Source: Kutzneria viridogrisea
GTDB lineage: Bacteria > Actinomycetota > Actinomycetes > Mycobacteriales > Pseudonocardiaceae
Assembly: GCA_014138725.1 (NCBI GenBank)
Contig: JACJID010000005.1
Location: 682,001 to 746,000, forward strand
Reading direction: 5' to 3'
DNA length: 64,000 bases
The notes under the pieces are model-generated. The model was given only the letters and a program-made list of their open reading frames with translations. It was not told the DNA's origin and did not search any database. The translations under genes were made by a program, and so were the position numbers. Positions 35,659 to 44,839 of the stretch are shown here, piece by piece. The stretch's first letter is position 1, and every line of letters begins with the position of its first letter.

Positions 35659-36660
35659 ATGTTGTCTAGGAAAGCCAAGAGAGTCCTGCGCGGCCTGAGC
35701 GCCGCGGCCGGAGTCCTGGTGCTTGCCGCGTGCACGGGCCCGACCGCCGCGGACCCCGCCGGCGGCACGGCGAACGCCACCGGCTCGGCCACCGCCGGCG
35801 GGCCGATGCACATCGCGGTGGTCACGCACGGCACCGCGGGCGACGCGTTCTGGAACGTGGTGAAGAACGGCGCCACGGACGCGGGCAAGCAACTCGCCGT
35901 GAACGTCGACTACAACTCCGACGGCGATCCTGGGGCGCAGTCGAAGCTGATCGACAACGCGGTGGCGCAGAAGGTGGACGGGCTGGTCGTGTCCATGGCC
36001 AACCCCGACGCGCTGAAGAGTTCCGTGCAGCGGGCGGTCAAGGCGGGCATTCCGGTCGTGACGATCAACTCCGGCCAGGCGCAGAGCGCCTCGTACGGCG
36101 CGATCGCGCACGTGGGCCAGGACGAGGCGATCGCGGGCCGCCAGGCGGGCGCGCGGCTCAAGTCGGAGGGCCGGACCAAGCTGCTCTGCGTGATCCACGA
36201 GGCGGGCAACGTCGGGCTCAACCAACGCTGCGACGGGGCCAAGCAGGGTTTCGGCGGCCAGGCGAGCACCCTGCAGGTGGACATCAGCAACCCGACCGAC
36301 GTGGAGGCGCGGATCAAGGGCGCGCTGCAGACCGACAGCTCCATCGACGCCGTGCTCACGCTCAACCCGCAGGTGGCGCTGAGCGCGGCGAACGCGGTGC
36401 GCGACAGCAACGCCAAGGCGGTGGTCAGCACCTTCGACCTCAACGCCGACGTGGTCAACGCGATCAAGGCCGGTCAGGTCGACTTCGCCGTCGACCAGCA
36501 GCAGTACGAGCAGGGCTACCTGCCGATCGTGATGCTCAAGCTGTACCACGACAACGCCAACACCGTCGGCGGCGGCCAGCCCGTGCTGACCGGCCCCGGC
36601 TTCGTCGACAAGTCCAATGTGGACAAGGTCGCGCAGTACGCGTCCCGAGGTACCCGATGA
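35659..36660 (+). CDS. Inositol/sugar ABC transporter substrate-binding lipoprotein
   Basis: 333 residues from ATG 35659 with AGGAGAG 5-6 nt upstream. A lipobox VLVLAACTG gives a lipidated Cys25. The mature protein is a sugar-type periplasmic binding protein (HIAVVTHGTAGDAFWNVVKNG, YNSDGDPGAQSKLIDNAVAQ, DEAIAGRQAGARL, TFDLNADVVNAI). It is anchored outside the membrane and feeds the adjacent permease. The stop overlaps the permease ATG by 4 bp. Substrate inferred as inositol from the operon. Confidence 0.9.
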   Translation: MLSRKAKRVLRGLSAAAGVLVLAACTGPTAADPAGGTANATGSATAGGPMHIAVVTHGTAGDAFWNVVKNGATDAGKQLAVNVDYNSDGDPGAQSKLIDNAVAQKVDGLVVSMANPDALKSSVQRAVKAGIPVVTINSGQAQSASYGAIAHVGQDEAIAGRQAGARLKSEGRTKLLCVIHEAGNVGLNQRCDGAKQGFGGQASTLQVDISNPTDVEARIKGALQTDSSIDAVLTLNPQVALSAANAVRDSNAKAVVSTFDLNADVVNAIKAGQVDFAVDQQQYEQGYLPIVMLKLYHDNANTVGGGQPVLTGPGFVDKSNVDKVAQYASRGTR

Positions 36661-37700
36661 GTGAGGTGGCCACCGTGTCCGTGGACGAACGGATCGCGAG
36701 ACCGGGCCTGTTCGGCAGGCTGGCGGTCCGCCCGGAGATCGGCGCGCTGCTCGGCGCGGTCGCGGTCTTCGTCTTCTTCTCACTGGTAGCGCGGCAGTTC
36801 GTCAGCCCGGCGGGCATCGCCACCTGGCTGGACGACGCCGCCACGCTGGGCATCGTCGCGGTGGCGGTGGCCCTGCTGATGATCGGCGGCGAGTTCGACC
36901 TGTCGGCCGGTGTCATGACGGCCTCCAGCTCGCTGGTCACCGCGATCCTGGCCACCCAGCTCGGGCTCAACGTGTGGCTGGCCGTGCTGTGCTCGCTGGT
37001 GTTCGCCCTGGCCGTCGGCGCCTTCAACGGCTGGCTGGTCATGCGCACCAGGCTGCCCAGCTTCATCGTCACCCTGGGCACGTTCTTCGCGTTGCAGGGT
37101 CTGAACCTGGGCATCACCCGGCTGGTCACCGGAACCGTGCAGGTCTCCGGCATCCGCTCGGTGCCCGGCTACGCCGAGGTGGGCTACTTCTTCGCCTCCA
37201 CCTTCTCGCTGGGCGGCACCACCTTCCAGGTCTCCGTGCTGTGGTGGATCGGGGTCGCCGCGGTGGCCTCCTGGCTGCTGGTGCGCACCCGGTTCGGCAA
37301 CTGGATCTTCGCCGTGGGCGGGTCCGCCCCCAGCTCGCTCGCGGTGGGCGTGCCGGTGGTGCGCACCAAGATCGCGCTGTTCATGACGACCGCGGGCGCG
37401 GCCTGGCTGGTCGGTACGATCAACATCCTGCGCTTCACCACGGTGCAGGCCAACCAGGGCATCGGCCTGGAGTTCCAGTACATCATCGCCGCGGTCATCG
37501 GCGGTTGCCTGCTCACCGGCGGCTTCGGTTCGGCCGTGGGCGCCGCGATCGGTGCGCTGATCTTCGGCATGGCCAGGCAGGGCATCGTCTACGCGAACTG
37601 GAACAGCGACTGGTTCCAGCTCTTCCTCGGCATCATGCTGCTGGCCGCGGTGCTGGTGAACAACAGCTTCCGGCGCCGCGCGGAAAGGGTACGGCGATGA
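36657..37700 (+). CDS. Sugar/inositol ABC transporter permease
   Basis: 347 residues, about nine or ten hydrophobic segments, of the RbsC/BPD_transp_2 permease family. [20 protein letters not shown] and [24 protein letters not shown] match the conserved family regions, as does [25 protein letters not shown] near the C-terminus. Overlaps its neighbours by 4 bp at both ends. As one permease gene is present, it presumably forms a homodimer. Confidence 0.92.
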   Translation: MSEVATVSVDERIARPGLFGRLAVRPEIGALLGAVAVFVFFSLVARQFVSPAGIATWLDDAATLGIVAVAVALLMIGGEFDLSAGVMTASSSLVTAILATQLGLNVWLAVLCSLVFALAVGAFNGWLVMRTRLPSFIVTLGTFFALQGLNLGITRLVTGTVQVSGIRSVPGYAEVGYFFASTFSLGGTTFQVSVLWWIGVAAVASWLLVRTRFGNWIFAVGGSAPSSLAVGVPVVRTKIALFMTTAGAAWLVGTINILRFTTVQANQGIGLEFQYIIAAVIGGCLLTGGFGSAVGAAIGALIFGMARQGIVYANWNSDWFQLFLGIMLLAAVLVNNSFRRRAERVRR

Positions 37701-38479
37701 CAACGCCACTGCTCGAGGTCACCGAGGTCGGCAAGACCTACGGCAGCGTGATCGCGCTGCGCGAAGTGTCCACTGTGGTCAACGCGGGTGAGGTCACCTG
37801 CGTGCTCGGGGACAACGGCGCGGGCAAGTCCACGCTGATCAAGATCCTGGCCGGGCTGCACCAGCACGACGAGGGCGAGTTCCGCATCGAGGGCGAGCCG
37901 GTGCGCCTGGGCTCACCCCGCGAGGCCCTGGACCGCGGCATCGCCACGGTGTACCAGGACCTGGCCGTGGTGCCGCTGATGAGCGTGTGGCGCAACTTCT
38001 TCCTGGGGTCCGAGCCCACCAAGGGGTTCGGCCCGCTGCGCATGCTGGACCGCAAGCAGGGCAGGGAGGTCACCCGCAAGGCCCTGGCCGAGATGGGCAT
38101 CGACCTGCGCGACGTGGAGCAGCCCGTGGGCACCCTGTCCGGCGGCGAGCGGCAGTGCGTGGCCATCGCGCGCGCGGTGCACTTCGGCGCCAAGGTGCTG
38201 ATCCTGGACGAGCCGACCGCCGCACTGGGCGTGAAGCAGGCCGGGGTCGTGCTCAAGTACGTCGCTCAGGCAAGGGATCGCGGGCTCGGTGTCGTGCTGA
38301 TCACGCACAACCCGCACCACGCCTACCCGGTGGGCAACCGGTTCCTGTTGCTCAAGCGGGGGCGCAGCCTGGGCTGCTTCGAGAAGGCCGACATCTCGCT
38401 GGCGGAGCTGACCCGCCAGATGGCCGGTGGGGCCGAACTGGAAGCCCTGGAGCACGAACTGCGCGGTGCCGTGTCGTGA
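37697..38479 (+). CDS. Sugar/inositol ABC transporter ATP-binding protein
   Basis: 260 residues, a single-nucleotide-binding-domain member of the sugar importer ATPases (many relatives have two domains). Walker A is GDNGAGKST, the Q-loop [18 protein letters not shown], the signature LSGGERQ and Walker [13 protein letters not shown]; the switch His is in ITHNPHHAY. It energises the permease encoded just upstream. Coupled both ways by ATGA/GTGA overlaps. Confidence 0.93.
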   Translation: MTTPLLEVTEVGKTYGSVIALREVSTVVNAGEVTCVLGDNGAGKSTLIKILAGLHQHDEGEFRIEGEPVRLGSPREALDRGIATVYQDLAVVPLMSVWRNFFLGSEPTKGFGPLRMLDRKQGREVTRKALAEMGIDLRDVEQPVGTLSGGERQCVAIARAVHFGAKVLILDEPTAALGVKQAGVVLKYVAQARDRGLGVVLITHNPHHAYPVGNRFLLLKRGRSLGCFEKADISLAELTRQMAGGAELEALEHELRGAVS

Positions 38480-39423
38480 CCATTCTGGAAGCGCTCACGA
38501 TCGGCCGCGTCGGGGTGGACCTGTACCCGGAGCAGAGCGGCGTGCCGCTGGCCGAGGTGCGGACCTTCGCCAAGTCGCTGGGCGGCACCGCGACCAACGT
38601 CGCGGTGGCCGCTGCCCGGCTTGGCCGCCGCACCGGCGTGCTGACCAAGGTCGGCCCGGACGGGTTCGGCGACTACGTGCGACAGGCGCTGGCCGGATTC
38701 GGCGTGTGCCCGGATCACGTTGGCACTGCTGAGGACCTGCTCACCCCGGTGGTGTTCTGCGAGCTGAACCCGCCCGCCGATCCGCCGCTGCTGTTCTACC
38801 GGCTGCCCACCGCGCCGGACCTGACGCTCACCGAGGATGACGTGCCCTGGCAGGTGGTCCGGGACGTGCCGCTGCTGTGGGTGACCGGCACCGGGGTGTG
38901 CGTGGAGCCCGCACGTGCCACGCAGCGCAGGATCCTGGAGCACCGGGCGAAGAGCGGGCACACCGTGCTGGACCTGGACTACCGGCCGATGTTCTGGCCG
39001 GACGTCGAGACGGCCCGCGCGGAGATCGGCTGGATGCTCGACCACGTCACCGTGGCCGTGGGCAACCGCACCGAGGCCGAGGTGGCCGTGGGCAGTTCGG
39101 ACCCGAACGAGGCCGCCGACCGGCTGCTGGCACGCGGTGTGCGGCTGGCGATGGTGAAGATGGGCGCCGACGGCGTGCTTGTCGCCACGCCCGAAGGACG
39201 GGAAACCGTGACTCCGCAACGCGTTGAGGTCGTGTGCGGGCTCGGGGCAGGTGACGCCTTCGGTGGTTCGGTGGTGCACGGCCTGCTGTCCGGCTGGGAC
39301 CCCGTGCGCATCGCGCGGCAGGCCAACGCGGCGGGCGCGATCGTGGCGTCCAGGCTGGCCTGCGCGGACGCGATGCCCGAGCAGAGCGAGATCGAGGAGT
39401 TGCTGGACCTTGCTGACCGATGA
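38476..39423 (+). CDS. iolC: 5-dehydro-2-deoxygluconokinase (IolC)
   Basis: 315 residues of the PfkB ribokinase family. It begins with [21 protein letters not shown], a start typical of IolC, followed by [17 protein letters not shown] (sugar-binding PfkB motif) and the catalytic [17 protein letters not shown] near the C-terminus. It phosphorylates 2-deoxy-5-keto-gluconate in inositol breakdown. GTG 38476 overlaps the ATPase stop; its own stop overlaps the aldolase TTG start by 14 bp. Confidence 0.92.
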   Translation: MTILEALTIGRVGVDLYPEQSGVPLAEVRTFAKSLGGTATNVAVAAARLGRRTGVLTKVGPDGFGDYVRQALAGFGVCPDHVGTAEDLLTPVVFCELNPPADPPLLFYRLPTAPDLTLTEDDVPWQVVRDVPLLWVTGTGVCVEPARATQRRILEHRAKSGHTVLDLDYRPMFWPDVETARAEIGWMLDHVTVAVGNRTEAEVAVGSSDPNEAADRLLARGVRLAMVKMGADGVLVATPEGRETVTPQRVEVVCGLGAGDAFGGSVVHGLLSGWDPVRIARQANAAGAIVASRLACADAMPEQSEIEELLDLADR

Positions 39424-40300
39424 CCAGTGGAGCGGGCTGCTGCACACCAGAGCCACCGCCCCCGGTGCTGTGGCCCGTGCCTACGCCGCCCGCAAGCGCC
39501 GCGCAAAGCTGTTGTCCGACAAGGGAACGCTCTTCCTCGTCGCCGCCGACCACCCGGCTCGCGGCGCGCTGGCGGTCGGCTCCGATCCGCTGGCCATGGT
39601 GGACCGCCGCGACCTGCTGGACCGCCTGTTGATCGCACTGGCCAACCCGGCCGTGGACGGCCTGCTCGGCACCCCGGACATCGTCGAGGAACTGCTGCTG
39701 CTGGGGGCGCTGGACGACAAGGTGGTCATCGGCTCGATGAACCGCGGCGGCCTGGCCGGTGCCGACTGGGAGATCGACGACAGGTTCACCGGGTACACCG
39801 CACAGTCCATCGTGGACAGTGGCCTGGACGGTGGCAAGATGCTGCTGCGCATCGTCAACGCCGACGCCGGGACCATTCCCACCTTGCAGGGCTGTGCCGA
39901 CGCCGTGTCCGAGCTGGCCGGTCACGGGCTGATGGCGATGGTCGAGCCGCTGCCGTACCACCGGGACAACTCCGGTCGGCTCGTGCTCGAACGGGACACG
40001 GCGGCACTGGCGCGGGCGATCACCGTGGCCTCGGCGCTGGGCGTCACCAGCTCGCACACCTGGCTCAAGCTGCCCGCGCCCGCTGACCTGAAGGTACTGG
40101 ACGCCACCACCTTGCCCGTGGTCGTGCTGGGCGGTGTGCCCTCCGGCAACCCGGACGAGGACCTCGCCGCGTGGGGCAAGGCGCTCGGCCACGCAGCGGT
40201 TCGCGGACTGGTCGTGGGACGTGCCCTGCTCTACCCGCCGCACGGTGACGTGGCCGGTGCGGTCGATGCGGCAGCGAAGGTACTGGAGGTAGGGTCGTGA
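39410..40300 (+). CDS. Class I aldolase of the inositol operon (Cgl0158-like)
   Basis: 296 residues from TTG 39410, with GAGGAG 10 nt upstream inside iolC. It carries LFLVAADHPARGALAVG, NRGGLAGADWEIDDRFTGYTAQSI, LRIVNADAG and SSHTWLKLPAPADL with the probable Schiff-base Lys, as in the DeoC/LacD-related aldolases found in actinobacterial inositol clusters. It likely cleaves the 6-phospho-5-dehydro-2-deoxygluconate made by IolC, in place of the class II IolJ. The next start (iolB) overlaps its stop by 4 bp. Confidence 0.78.
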   Translation: MLTDDQWSGLLHTRATAPGAVARAYAARKRRAKLLSDKGTLFLVAADHPARGALAVGSDPLAMVDRRDLLDRLLIALANPAVDGLLGTPDIVEELLLLGALDDKVVIGSMNRGGLAGADWEIDDRFTGYTAQSIVDSGLDGGKMLLRIVNADAGTIPTLQGCADAVSELAGHGLMAMVEPLPYHRDNSGRLVLERDTAALARAITVASALGVTSSHTWLKLPAPADLKVLDATTLPVVVLGGVPSGNPDEDLAAWGKALGHAAVRGLVVGRALLYPPHGDVAGAVDAAAKVLEVGS

Positions 40301-41184
40301 GTTCTCTCCACCGTCCACTCGGGACGCTCGCTGACGGTGAGGACCCGGTCCTGCTGACCCCGGAGGGAGCCGGGTGGACCTATACGGGCCTGCGCGTCCT
40401 CCTGCTGCACCCGGGAACCTCACGGGTGGTCGAGACCGGTGAGTTCGAGGCGTTCGTGCTGCCACTGTCCGGCGGCTGCACCGTGGAGGTCGACGGCCAG
40501 CGCTTCTCGCTGACCGGCCGCGACTCCGTGTTCACCCGCGTCACCGACTTCGTCTACGTGCCAAGGGACGCCCGAGTCACTTTGTCGACAAAGGACGGTG
40601 TCGAGCTCGCACTGCCGATGGCCCGCTGCACCAGGCGCCTCGAACCGCGCTACGGCCCCGCCGAGGACGTGCCGGTGGAGGTGCGCGGCGGCGGCAACGC
40701 CACCAGGCAGGTCACCAACTTCGGCGTGCCCGGGGTCTGGGAGCACGCCGACAGGCTCAACGCCTGCGAGCTGATCACCCCGGACGGCAACTGGTCCTCG
40801 TACCCGCCGCACAAGCACGACGAGGCGAGCGAGTGCGAGGTCGTCAACGAGGAGATCTACTACTTCCGGATCGCGGGCAGGGACGGGATCACCCCGTCAC
40901 AGGACGGTTTCGGCCTGCACCGCACCTACACCGCCGACGGCGAGCTGGACGAGGACGTGGCGGTCCGGGACGGGGACGTGTTCCTGATCCCGCGCGGCTA
41001 CCACGGTCCCTGCGTGGCCGCGCCCGGCTATCCCATGTACTACCTCAACGTGCTCGCCGGTCCCGCGCAGGAGCGCTCCATGGCGTTCTGCGACGACCCC
41101 GTGCACAGCTGGGTCCGCGGCACCTGGGCGGACCAGCCCACCGATTCCCGTTGCCCGGTGACCAGTTCCGAAGGACGGGTGTGA
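40297..41184 (+). CDS. iolB: 5-deoxy-glucuronate isomerase (IolB)
   Basis: 295 residues with the duplicated cupin fold of the KduI/IolB family. Metal ligands are visible in SSYPPHKHDEASECEVVNEEIYYF (partial; two His and a Glu) and later in LIPRGYHGPCVAAPGYPMYYLNVLAG. It converts 5-deoxy-glucuronate to 2-deoxy-5-keto-gluconate, the IolC substrate. GTG 40297 overlaps the aldolase stop; the stop shares one base with the iolD ATG. Confidence 0.94.
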   Translation: MSSLHRPLGTLADGEDPVLLTPEGAGWTYTGLRVLLLHPGTSRVVETGEFEAFVLPLSGGCTVEVDGQRFSLTGRDSVFTRVTDFVYVPRDARVTLSTKDGVELALPMARCTRRLEPRYGPAEDVPVEVRGGGNATRQVTNFGVPGVWEHADRLNACELITPDGNWSSYPPHKHDEASECEVVNEEIYYFRIAGRDGITPSQDGFGLHRTYTADGELDEDVAVRDGDVFLIPRGYHGPCVAAPGYPMYYLNVLAGPAQERSMAFCDDPVHSWVRGTWADQPTDSRCPVTSSEGRV

Positions 41185-43046
41185 TGAACACGGTTCGGTT
41201 GACCACGGCGCAGGCGCTCGTCCGCTGGATGCTCGCCCAGCGCACCGAGCTGCTCGACGGTTCCGAGGCCCCGCTGTTCCCCGGGGTGTTCGCGATCTTC
41301 GGCCACGGCAACGTGCTCGGCATCGGCACCGCGCTGGAGGAGCACCGCGAGCAGATCCCGGTGTGGCGCGGGCACAACGAGCAGGGCATGGCCCTGGCCG
41401 CGGTCGGTTTCGCCAAGGCCACCCACCGCAGGCAGGTCGGCGTGGCGACCACCTCGATCGGCCCCGGTGCGCTCAACCTGGTCACCGCGGCCGGTGTGGC
41501 GCACGCGAACCGGTTGCCGCTGCTGCTGTTGCCCGGGGACACCTTCGCCAGCCGGGCGCCCGACCCGGTGCTGCAACAGGTCGAGCACTTCGGTGACGCC
41601 ACCGCGACCGTCAACGACGCGTTCCGCGCGGTCAGCCGCTACTTCGACCGGATCACCGCCCCCGAGCAGCTGCTCGCCACGCTGCCCCAGGTGGCCCGCG
41701 TGCTCACCGACCCGGCCGACTGCGGGCCCGTCACGATCGCCCTGCCCCAGGACGTGCAGGCGCAGGCGTTCGACTTCCCCACCGCCCTGTTCGAGCCGGT
41801 CCTGCACCGCGTGCAGCGCCCGCGCCCGGACCGGCGCGCGGTCGCCGAGGCCGTGGACCTGCTCCGGTCCGCGCGGCGCCCGCTGCTCGTGCTCGGCGGG
41901 GGCGTGCGCTATTCCGGAGCCGGACAGGACGTGATCGCGTTCGCTGAGCGGCACGGCATCCCGATCACCGAGACCACCGCCGGGCGCACGCTCGTGCACC
42001 ACGAGCACCGGCTGCATGCCGGTCCGCTGGGCATCACCGGCTCCGCCTCCGGCAACGAGCTGGCCGCCGAGGCCGATGTCGTGCTCGCCGTGGGCACGCG
42101 CCTACAGGACTTCACCACCGGCTCGTGGACCGTGTTCTCCCCCGAGGTACGGCTGATCACCGTCAACGCCGCCCGGTTCGACGCCGTCAAGCACGGCGCC
42201 CACGCCGTTGTCGCCGACGCGCTCGAAGGCGTGCGCGAACTGGGGCATTTGCTGGCGGACTGGGCCGCCGACCCCGCGTGGACCGCCCGTGCCGAGGCCG
42301 CCCGGCACACCTGGGACGCGCACATCGACAAGCTCCGGCAACCCACTGCCGGGTTGCCCACCTACGCGCAGGTCGTCGGTGCCGTCAACGAGCAGTCCGG
42401 CCCCGAGGACTACGTGCTCACCGCCTCCGGTGGGCTGCCCGGCGAACTCATCGGCGGTTGGCGGGCCACCAGTCCGTCCACAATGGACGTCGAGTACGGG
42501 TTCTCCTGCATGGGCTACGAGATCGCCGGTGCCTGGGGTGCCGCGATGGCTCGCCCGCGTGGCGTGGTCACCACCCTGCTCGGCGACGGCTCGTACCTGA
42601 TGCTCAACTCCGAGCTGTTCTCCGCCGCCTTCGCGGGCCACGGGTTCGTCGCCGTCGTGTGCGACAACGACGGGTACGCCGTGATCCACCGCTTGCAGCG
42701 CAACCAGGGCGGTGCCGGGTACAACAACATGTACGCCGACTGCCGCACCTCGCACGCCGTCCCGCCCCGCGTGGACTTCGCGGCGCACGCCGCCTCACTC
42801 GGCTGCCTCGTGTTCCGCGCCGACGGGCTCGACTCCTTCACCGAGCAGTACGCCCTCGCCCGGCAGGCCGCCGCCACCGGCCGCCCCGCCGTCGTCACCA
42901 TCTCCACCCACCCCTCCTCCTGGACCGAGGCCGGAGCCTGGTGGGAGGTCGGCGTCCCCGAGACCGCACACCGCGCGGAGGTCACCGCGGCCCGTTCCGC
43001 GCTGCTGGAGGGCAAAGCAGGACAGGTCCGGTACACAGGCCGGTGA
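41184..43046 (+). CDS. iolD: 3D-(3,5/4)-trihydroxycyclohexane-1,2-dione hydrolase (IolD)
   Basis: 620 residues of the thiamine diphosphate acetolactate-synthase-like family. The N-terminal Glu-bearing ThDP-activating segment is RGHNEQGMALAAVGFAKA, and the C-terminal ThDP/Mg motif is LLGDGSYLMLNSEL...VVCDNDGYAVI. It opens the ring of the diketone produced by the inosose dehydratase. Last gene of the iol operon, translationally linked to iolB (TGATG). A 53-bp palindrome begins 14 nt after its stop. Confidence 0.94.
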   Translation: MNTVRLTTAQALVRWMLAQRTELLDGSEAPLFPGVFAIFGHGNVLGIGTALEEHREQIPVWRGHNEQGMALAAVGFAKATHRRQVGVATTSIGPGALNLVTAAGVAHANRLPLLLLPGDTFASRAPDPVLQQVEHFGDATATVNDAFRAVSRYFDRITAPEQLLATLPQVARVLTDPADCGPVTIALPQDVQAQAFDFPTALFEPVLHRVQRPRPDRRAVAEAVDLLRSARRPLLVLGGGVRYSGAGQDVIAFAERHGIPITETTAGRTLVHHEHRLHAGPLGITGSASGNELAAEADVVLAVGTRLQDFTTGSWTVFSPEVRLITVNAARFDAVKHGAHAVVADALEGVRELGHLLADWAADPAWTARAEAARHTWDAHIDKLRQPTAGLPTYAQVVGAVNEQSGPEDYVLTASGGLPGELIGGWRATSPSTMDVEYGFSCMGYEIAGAWGAAMARPRGVVTTLLGDGSYLMLNSELFSAAFAGHGFVAVVCDNDGYAVIHRLQRNQGGAGYNNMYADCRTSHAVPPRVDFAAHAASLGCLVFRADGLDSFTEQYALARQAAATGRPAVVTISTHPSSWTEAGAWWEVGVPETAHRAEVTAARSALLEGKAGQVRYTGR

Positions 43047-43059
43047 CCCAGGCCATTGT

Positions 43060-43112
43060 GCCGTGAAGGTGGCTTTCGCTGCGTTCAACGCAGCGAAAGC
43101 CACCTTCACGGC
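43060..43112. repeat. 53-bp perfect palindrome, variant copy
   Basis: Two 25-nt arms with a TCA loop; the 5' arm begins gccgtgaaggtggctttcgc. It has the same length, loop and inner GCGTTCAACGC as the copies at 7036 and 59156, but a different stem with compensatory changes. It starts 14 nt downstream of the iolD stop and probably ends that transcript; no T-tract follows. Confidence 0.88.
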
Positions 43113-43333
43113 GTCGGGACGTGTTCATGACGGTGGCAGGTTTTCGATGCGTCGGCGTTTTCCGCAGGTCGAGTGCGTTTTGGGCTCGGGAATGTAATCT
43201 CGGCAATCCGGCACGTCGAGGCTGCGATTCACGTGGTAATCAAGGATTCGGCTGGTGAGCCCAGCGGCCCGTTCACAGTTTCATCATCGGCAACGCTGGG
43301 AACAACGTGAGTCCGGGCGGCCTTGCACCTGTC

Positions 43334-44398
43334 ATGAGCGAGCTGTTCAGTCCGTTGACACTGCGAGCGGTCACCTTGCGCAACAGGATCGCGGTGAGCC
43401 CGATGTGCCAGTACAGCGCCGTGGACGGCGTGCCGACCGACTGGCACCTGGTGCACCTGGGGTCACGTGCCGTGGGCGGGGCGGGCCTGGTCATCGCCGA
43501 GGCCTCCGCGGTGCAGGCGCACGGCCGGATCTCGCCGAACGACGCGGGCATCTGGTCGGACGAGCACGAGCGGGCGTGGCGGCCCATCACGAGGTTCATC
43601 GAGGAGCAGGGCGCCGTGCCGGGCATCCAGCTGGCACACGCCGGGTTCAAGGCCTCCTCGCACCGGCCCTTCGACGGCCGGCATGGCGGCGTGCCGGACG
43701 AGCAGGGCGGCTGGACCCCGGTCGGGGTCGGCGACACGCCCTTCACCCCGGAGTTCCGCGTCCCGCGGGCGCTGGACCAGGAGGGCATCCGCGAGGTCGT
43801 GGACGCCTTCGCCGAGGCGGCGGCACGGGCCGTACGCGCGGGCTTCCGACTGGTCGAGGTGCACGCGGCCCACGGCTACCTGCTGCACGAGTTCCTGTCT
43901 CCGCTGACCAACCACCGGACCGACGAGTACGGCGGCAGCCTGGAGAACAGGATGCGGTTCGCGGTCGAGGTCACCGAGGCCGTGCGGGCCGCGGTGGGTG
44001 AGGACGTCCCGGTCCTGGTCCGCATCTCGGGCACCGACTGGCTGGACGGCGGCTGGACGGTCGAGGACAGCGTCGAGCTGGCCACGCGCCTGAGTGCTGC
44101 GGGGGCCGATCTGATCGACGTGTCCTCGGGTGGCGTCACCGCCAGGGCACCGATCCCGGTCGGCCCCGGCTACCAGGTGCCGCTGGCCGACACCGTGCGG
44201 CGCAAGGCCGAGGTGCCCACCGGCGCCGTTGGCATGATCACCGAACCGGAGCAGGCCGAGCAGGTGCTCGCCAGTGGCTCAGCGGACCTGGTGCTGCTCG
44301 CGAGGGAGCTGCTGCGGGACCCGTACTGGCCGCTGCACGCGGCCGGCAGGCTCGGTGCCGAGGCACCGGTTCCCGACCAGTACCGCAGGGCGTACTGA
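43334..44398 (+). CDS. Old-yellow-enzyme family NADH:flavin oxidoreductase (YqjM-like)
   Basis: 354 residues from ATG 43334 (a GTG at 43307 would add nine). An FMN-dependent ene-reductase type TIM barrel. Landmarks are RNRIAVSPMCQYSAVDG with the redox-tuning Cys of the thermophilic-like OYE class, QLAHAGFKAS, the substrate-binding HAAHGYLLHEFLSPLTNHRTDEYGGSLENR (partial) and the C-terminal VGMITEPEQAEQVL. It would reduce activated C=C bonds with NAD(P)H. Monocistronic between two hairpins. Confidence 0.92.
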   Translation: MSELFSPLTLRAVTLRNRIAVSPMCQYSAVDGVPTDWHLVHLGSRAVGGAGLVIAEASAVQAHGRISPNDAGIWSDEHERAWRPITRFIEEQGAVPGIQLAHAGFKASSHRPFDGRHGGVPDEQGGWTPVGVGDTPFTPEFRVPRALDQEGIREVVDAFAEAAARAVRAGFRLVEVHAAHGYLLHEFLSPLTNHRTDEYGGSLENRMRFAVEVTEAVRAAVGEDVPVLVRISGTDWLDGGWTVEDSVELATRLSAAGADLIDVSSGGVTARAPIPVGPGYQVPLADTVRRKAEVPTGAVGMITEPEQAEQVLASGSADLVLLARELLRDPYWPLHAAGRLGAEAPVPDQYRRAY

Positions 44399-44415
44399 CG
44401 CCGTGCGGACGCGTT

Positions 44416-44453
44416 CAGGGGTGGGACCGCGGTCATCCGCGTCCCCACCCCTG
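44416..44453. terminator. Bidirectional terminator between OYE and DUF3073 genes
   Basis: Inverted repeat caggggtggg...cccacccctg with an extended, slightly imperfect GC stem and tcat loop, followed on the plus strand by ggcgtttcgg. It lies 18 bp after the OYE stop and 14 bp after the convergent DUF3073 stop. Confidence 0.65.
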
Positions 44454-44466
44454 GGCGTTTCGGTTG

Positions 44467-44655
44467 TCAACGACGGTAGTCGTCGTACTCGTCGTCGTAA
44501 GGATCATCCGAGGGCTCATCGTTCTGCTTGCCCACGACCGACTGATCGCCGCCGGACAGCTCGCGCTGCAGTGCGTCGAAGTCGGTGTTGTGGGTGCTGT
44601 ACTTGAGCTCTCGGGCCACCTTCGTTTGCTTGGCCTTCGCCCGGCCGCGCCCCAT
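44467..44655 (-). CDS. DUF3073 family small protein (Rv0810c position)
   Basis: 62 residues from ATG 44655; the longer frame from 44709 adds an unlikely Pro-rich head. It begins MGRGRAKAKQTKVARELKYS and ends with an acidic, Asp/Tyr-rich tail (DDPYDDEYDDYRR), the pattern of the DUF3073 family conserved after purM in actinobacteria. Function unknown; the basic head and acidic tail suggest a nucleic-acid-associated protein. The usual purM neighbour position is broken here by the inositol island. Confidence 0.88.
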   Translation of the reverse strand: MGRGRAKAKQTKVARELKYSTHNTDFDALQRELSGGDQSVVGKQNDEPSDDPYDDEYDDYRR

Positions 44656-44839
44656 GGCTCGACCCCCTCGCACAGGGACGGGGGCGGCCGGGGGAATCGG
44701 CGGCCCCACTCGTCACGACAACTGGTTCCTGGTAACTACCGTACCGTGTCGACGGGGTTCGATGCGACGCGGCTCGGTGTGGAGGACGCGACACCCTCCG
44801 GGCCGACCCCGCCGACCAGGCTCGTGACAGGATCTCGGG

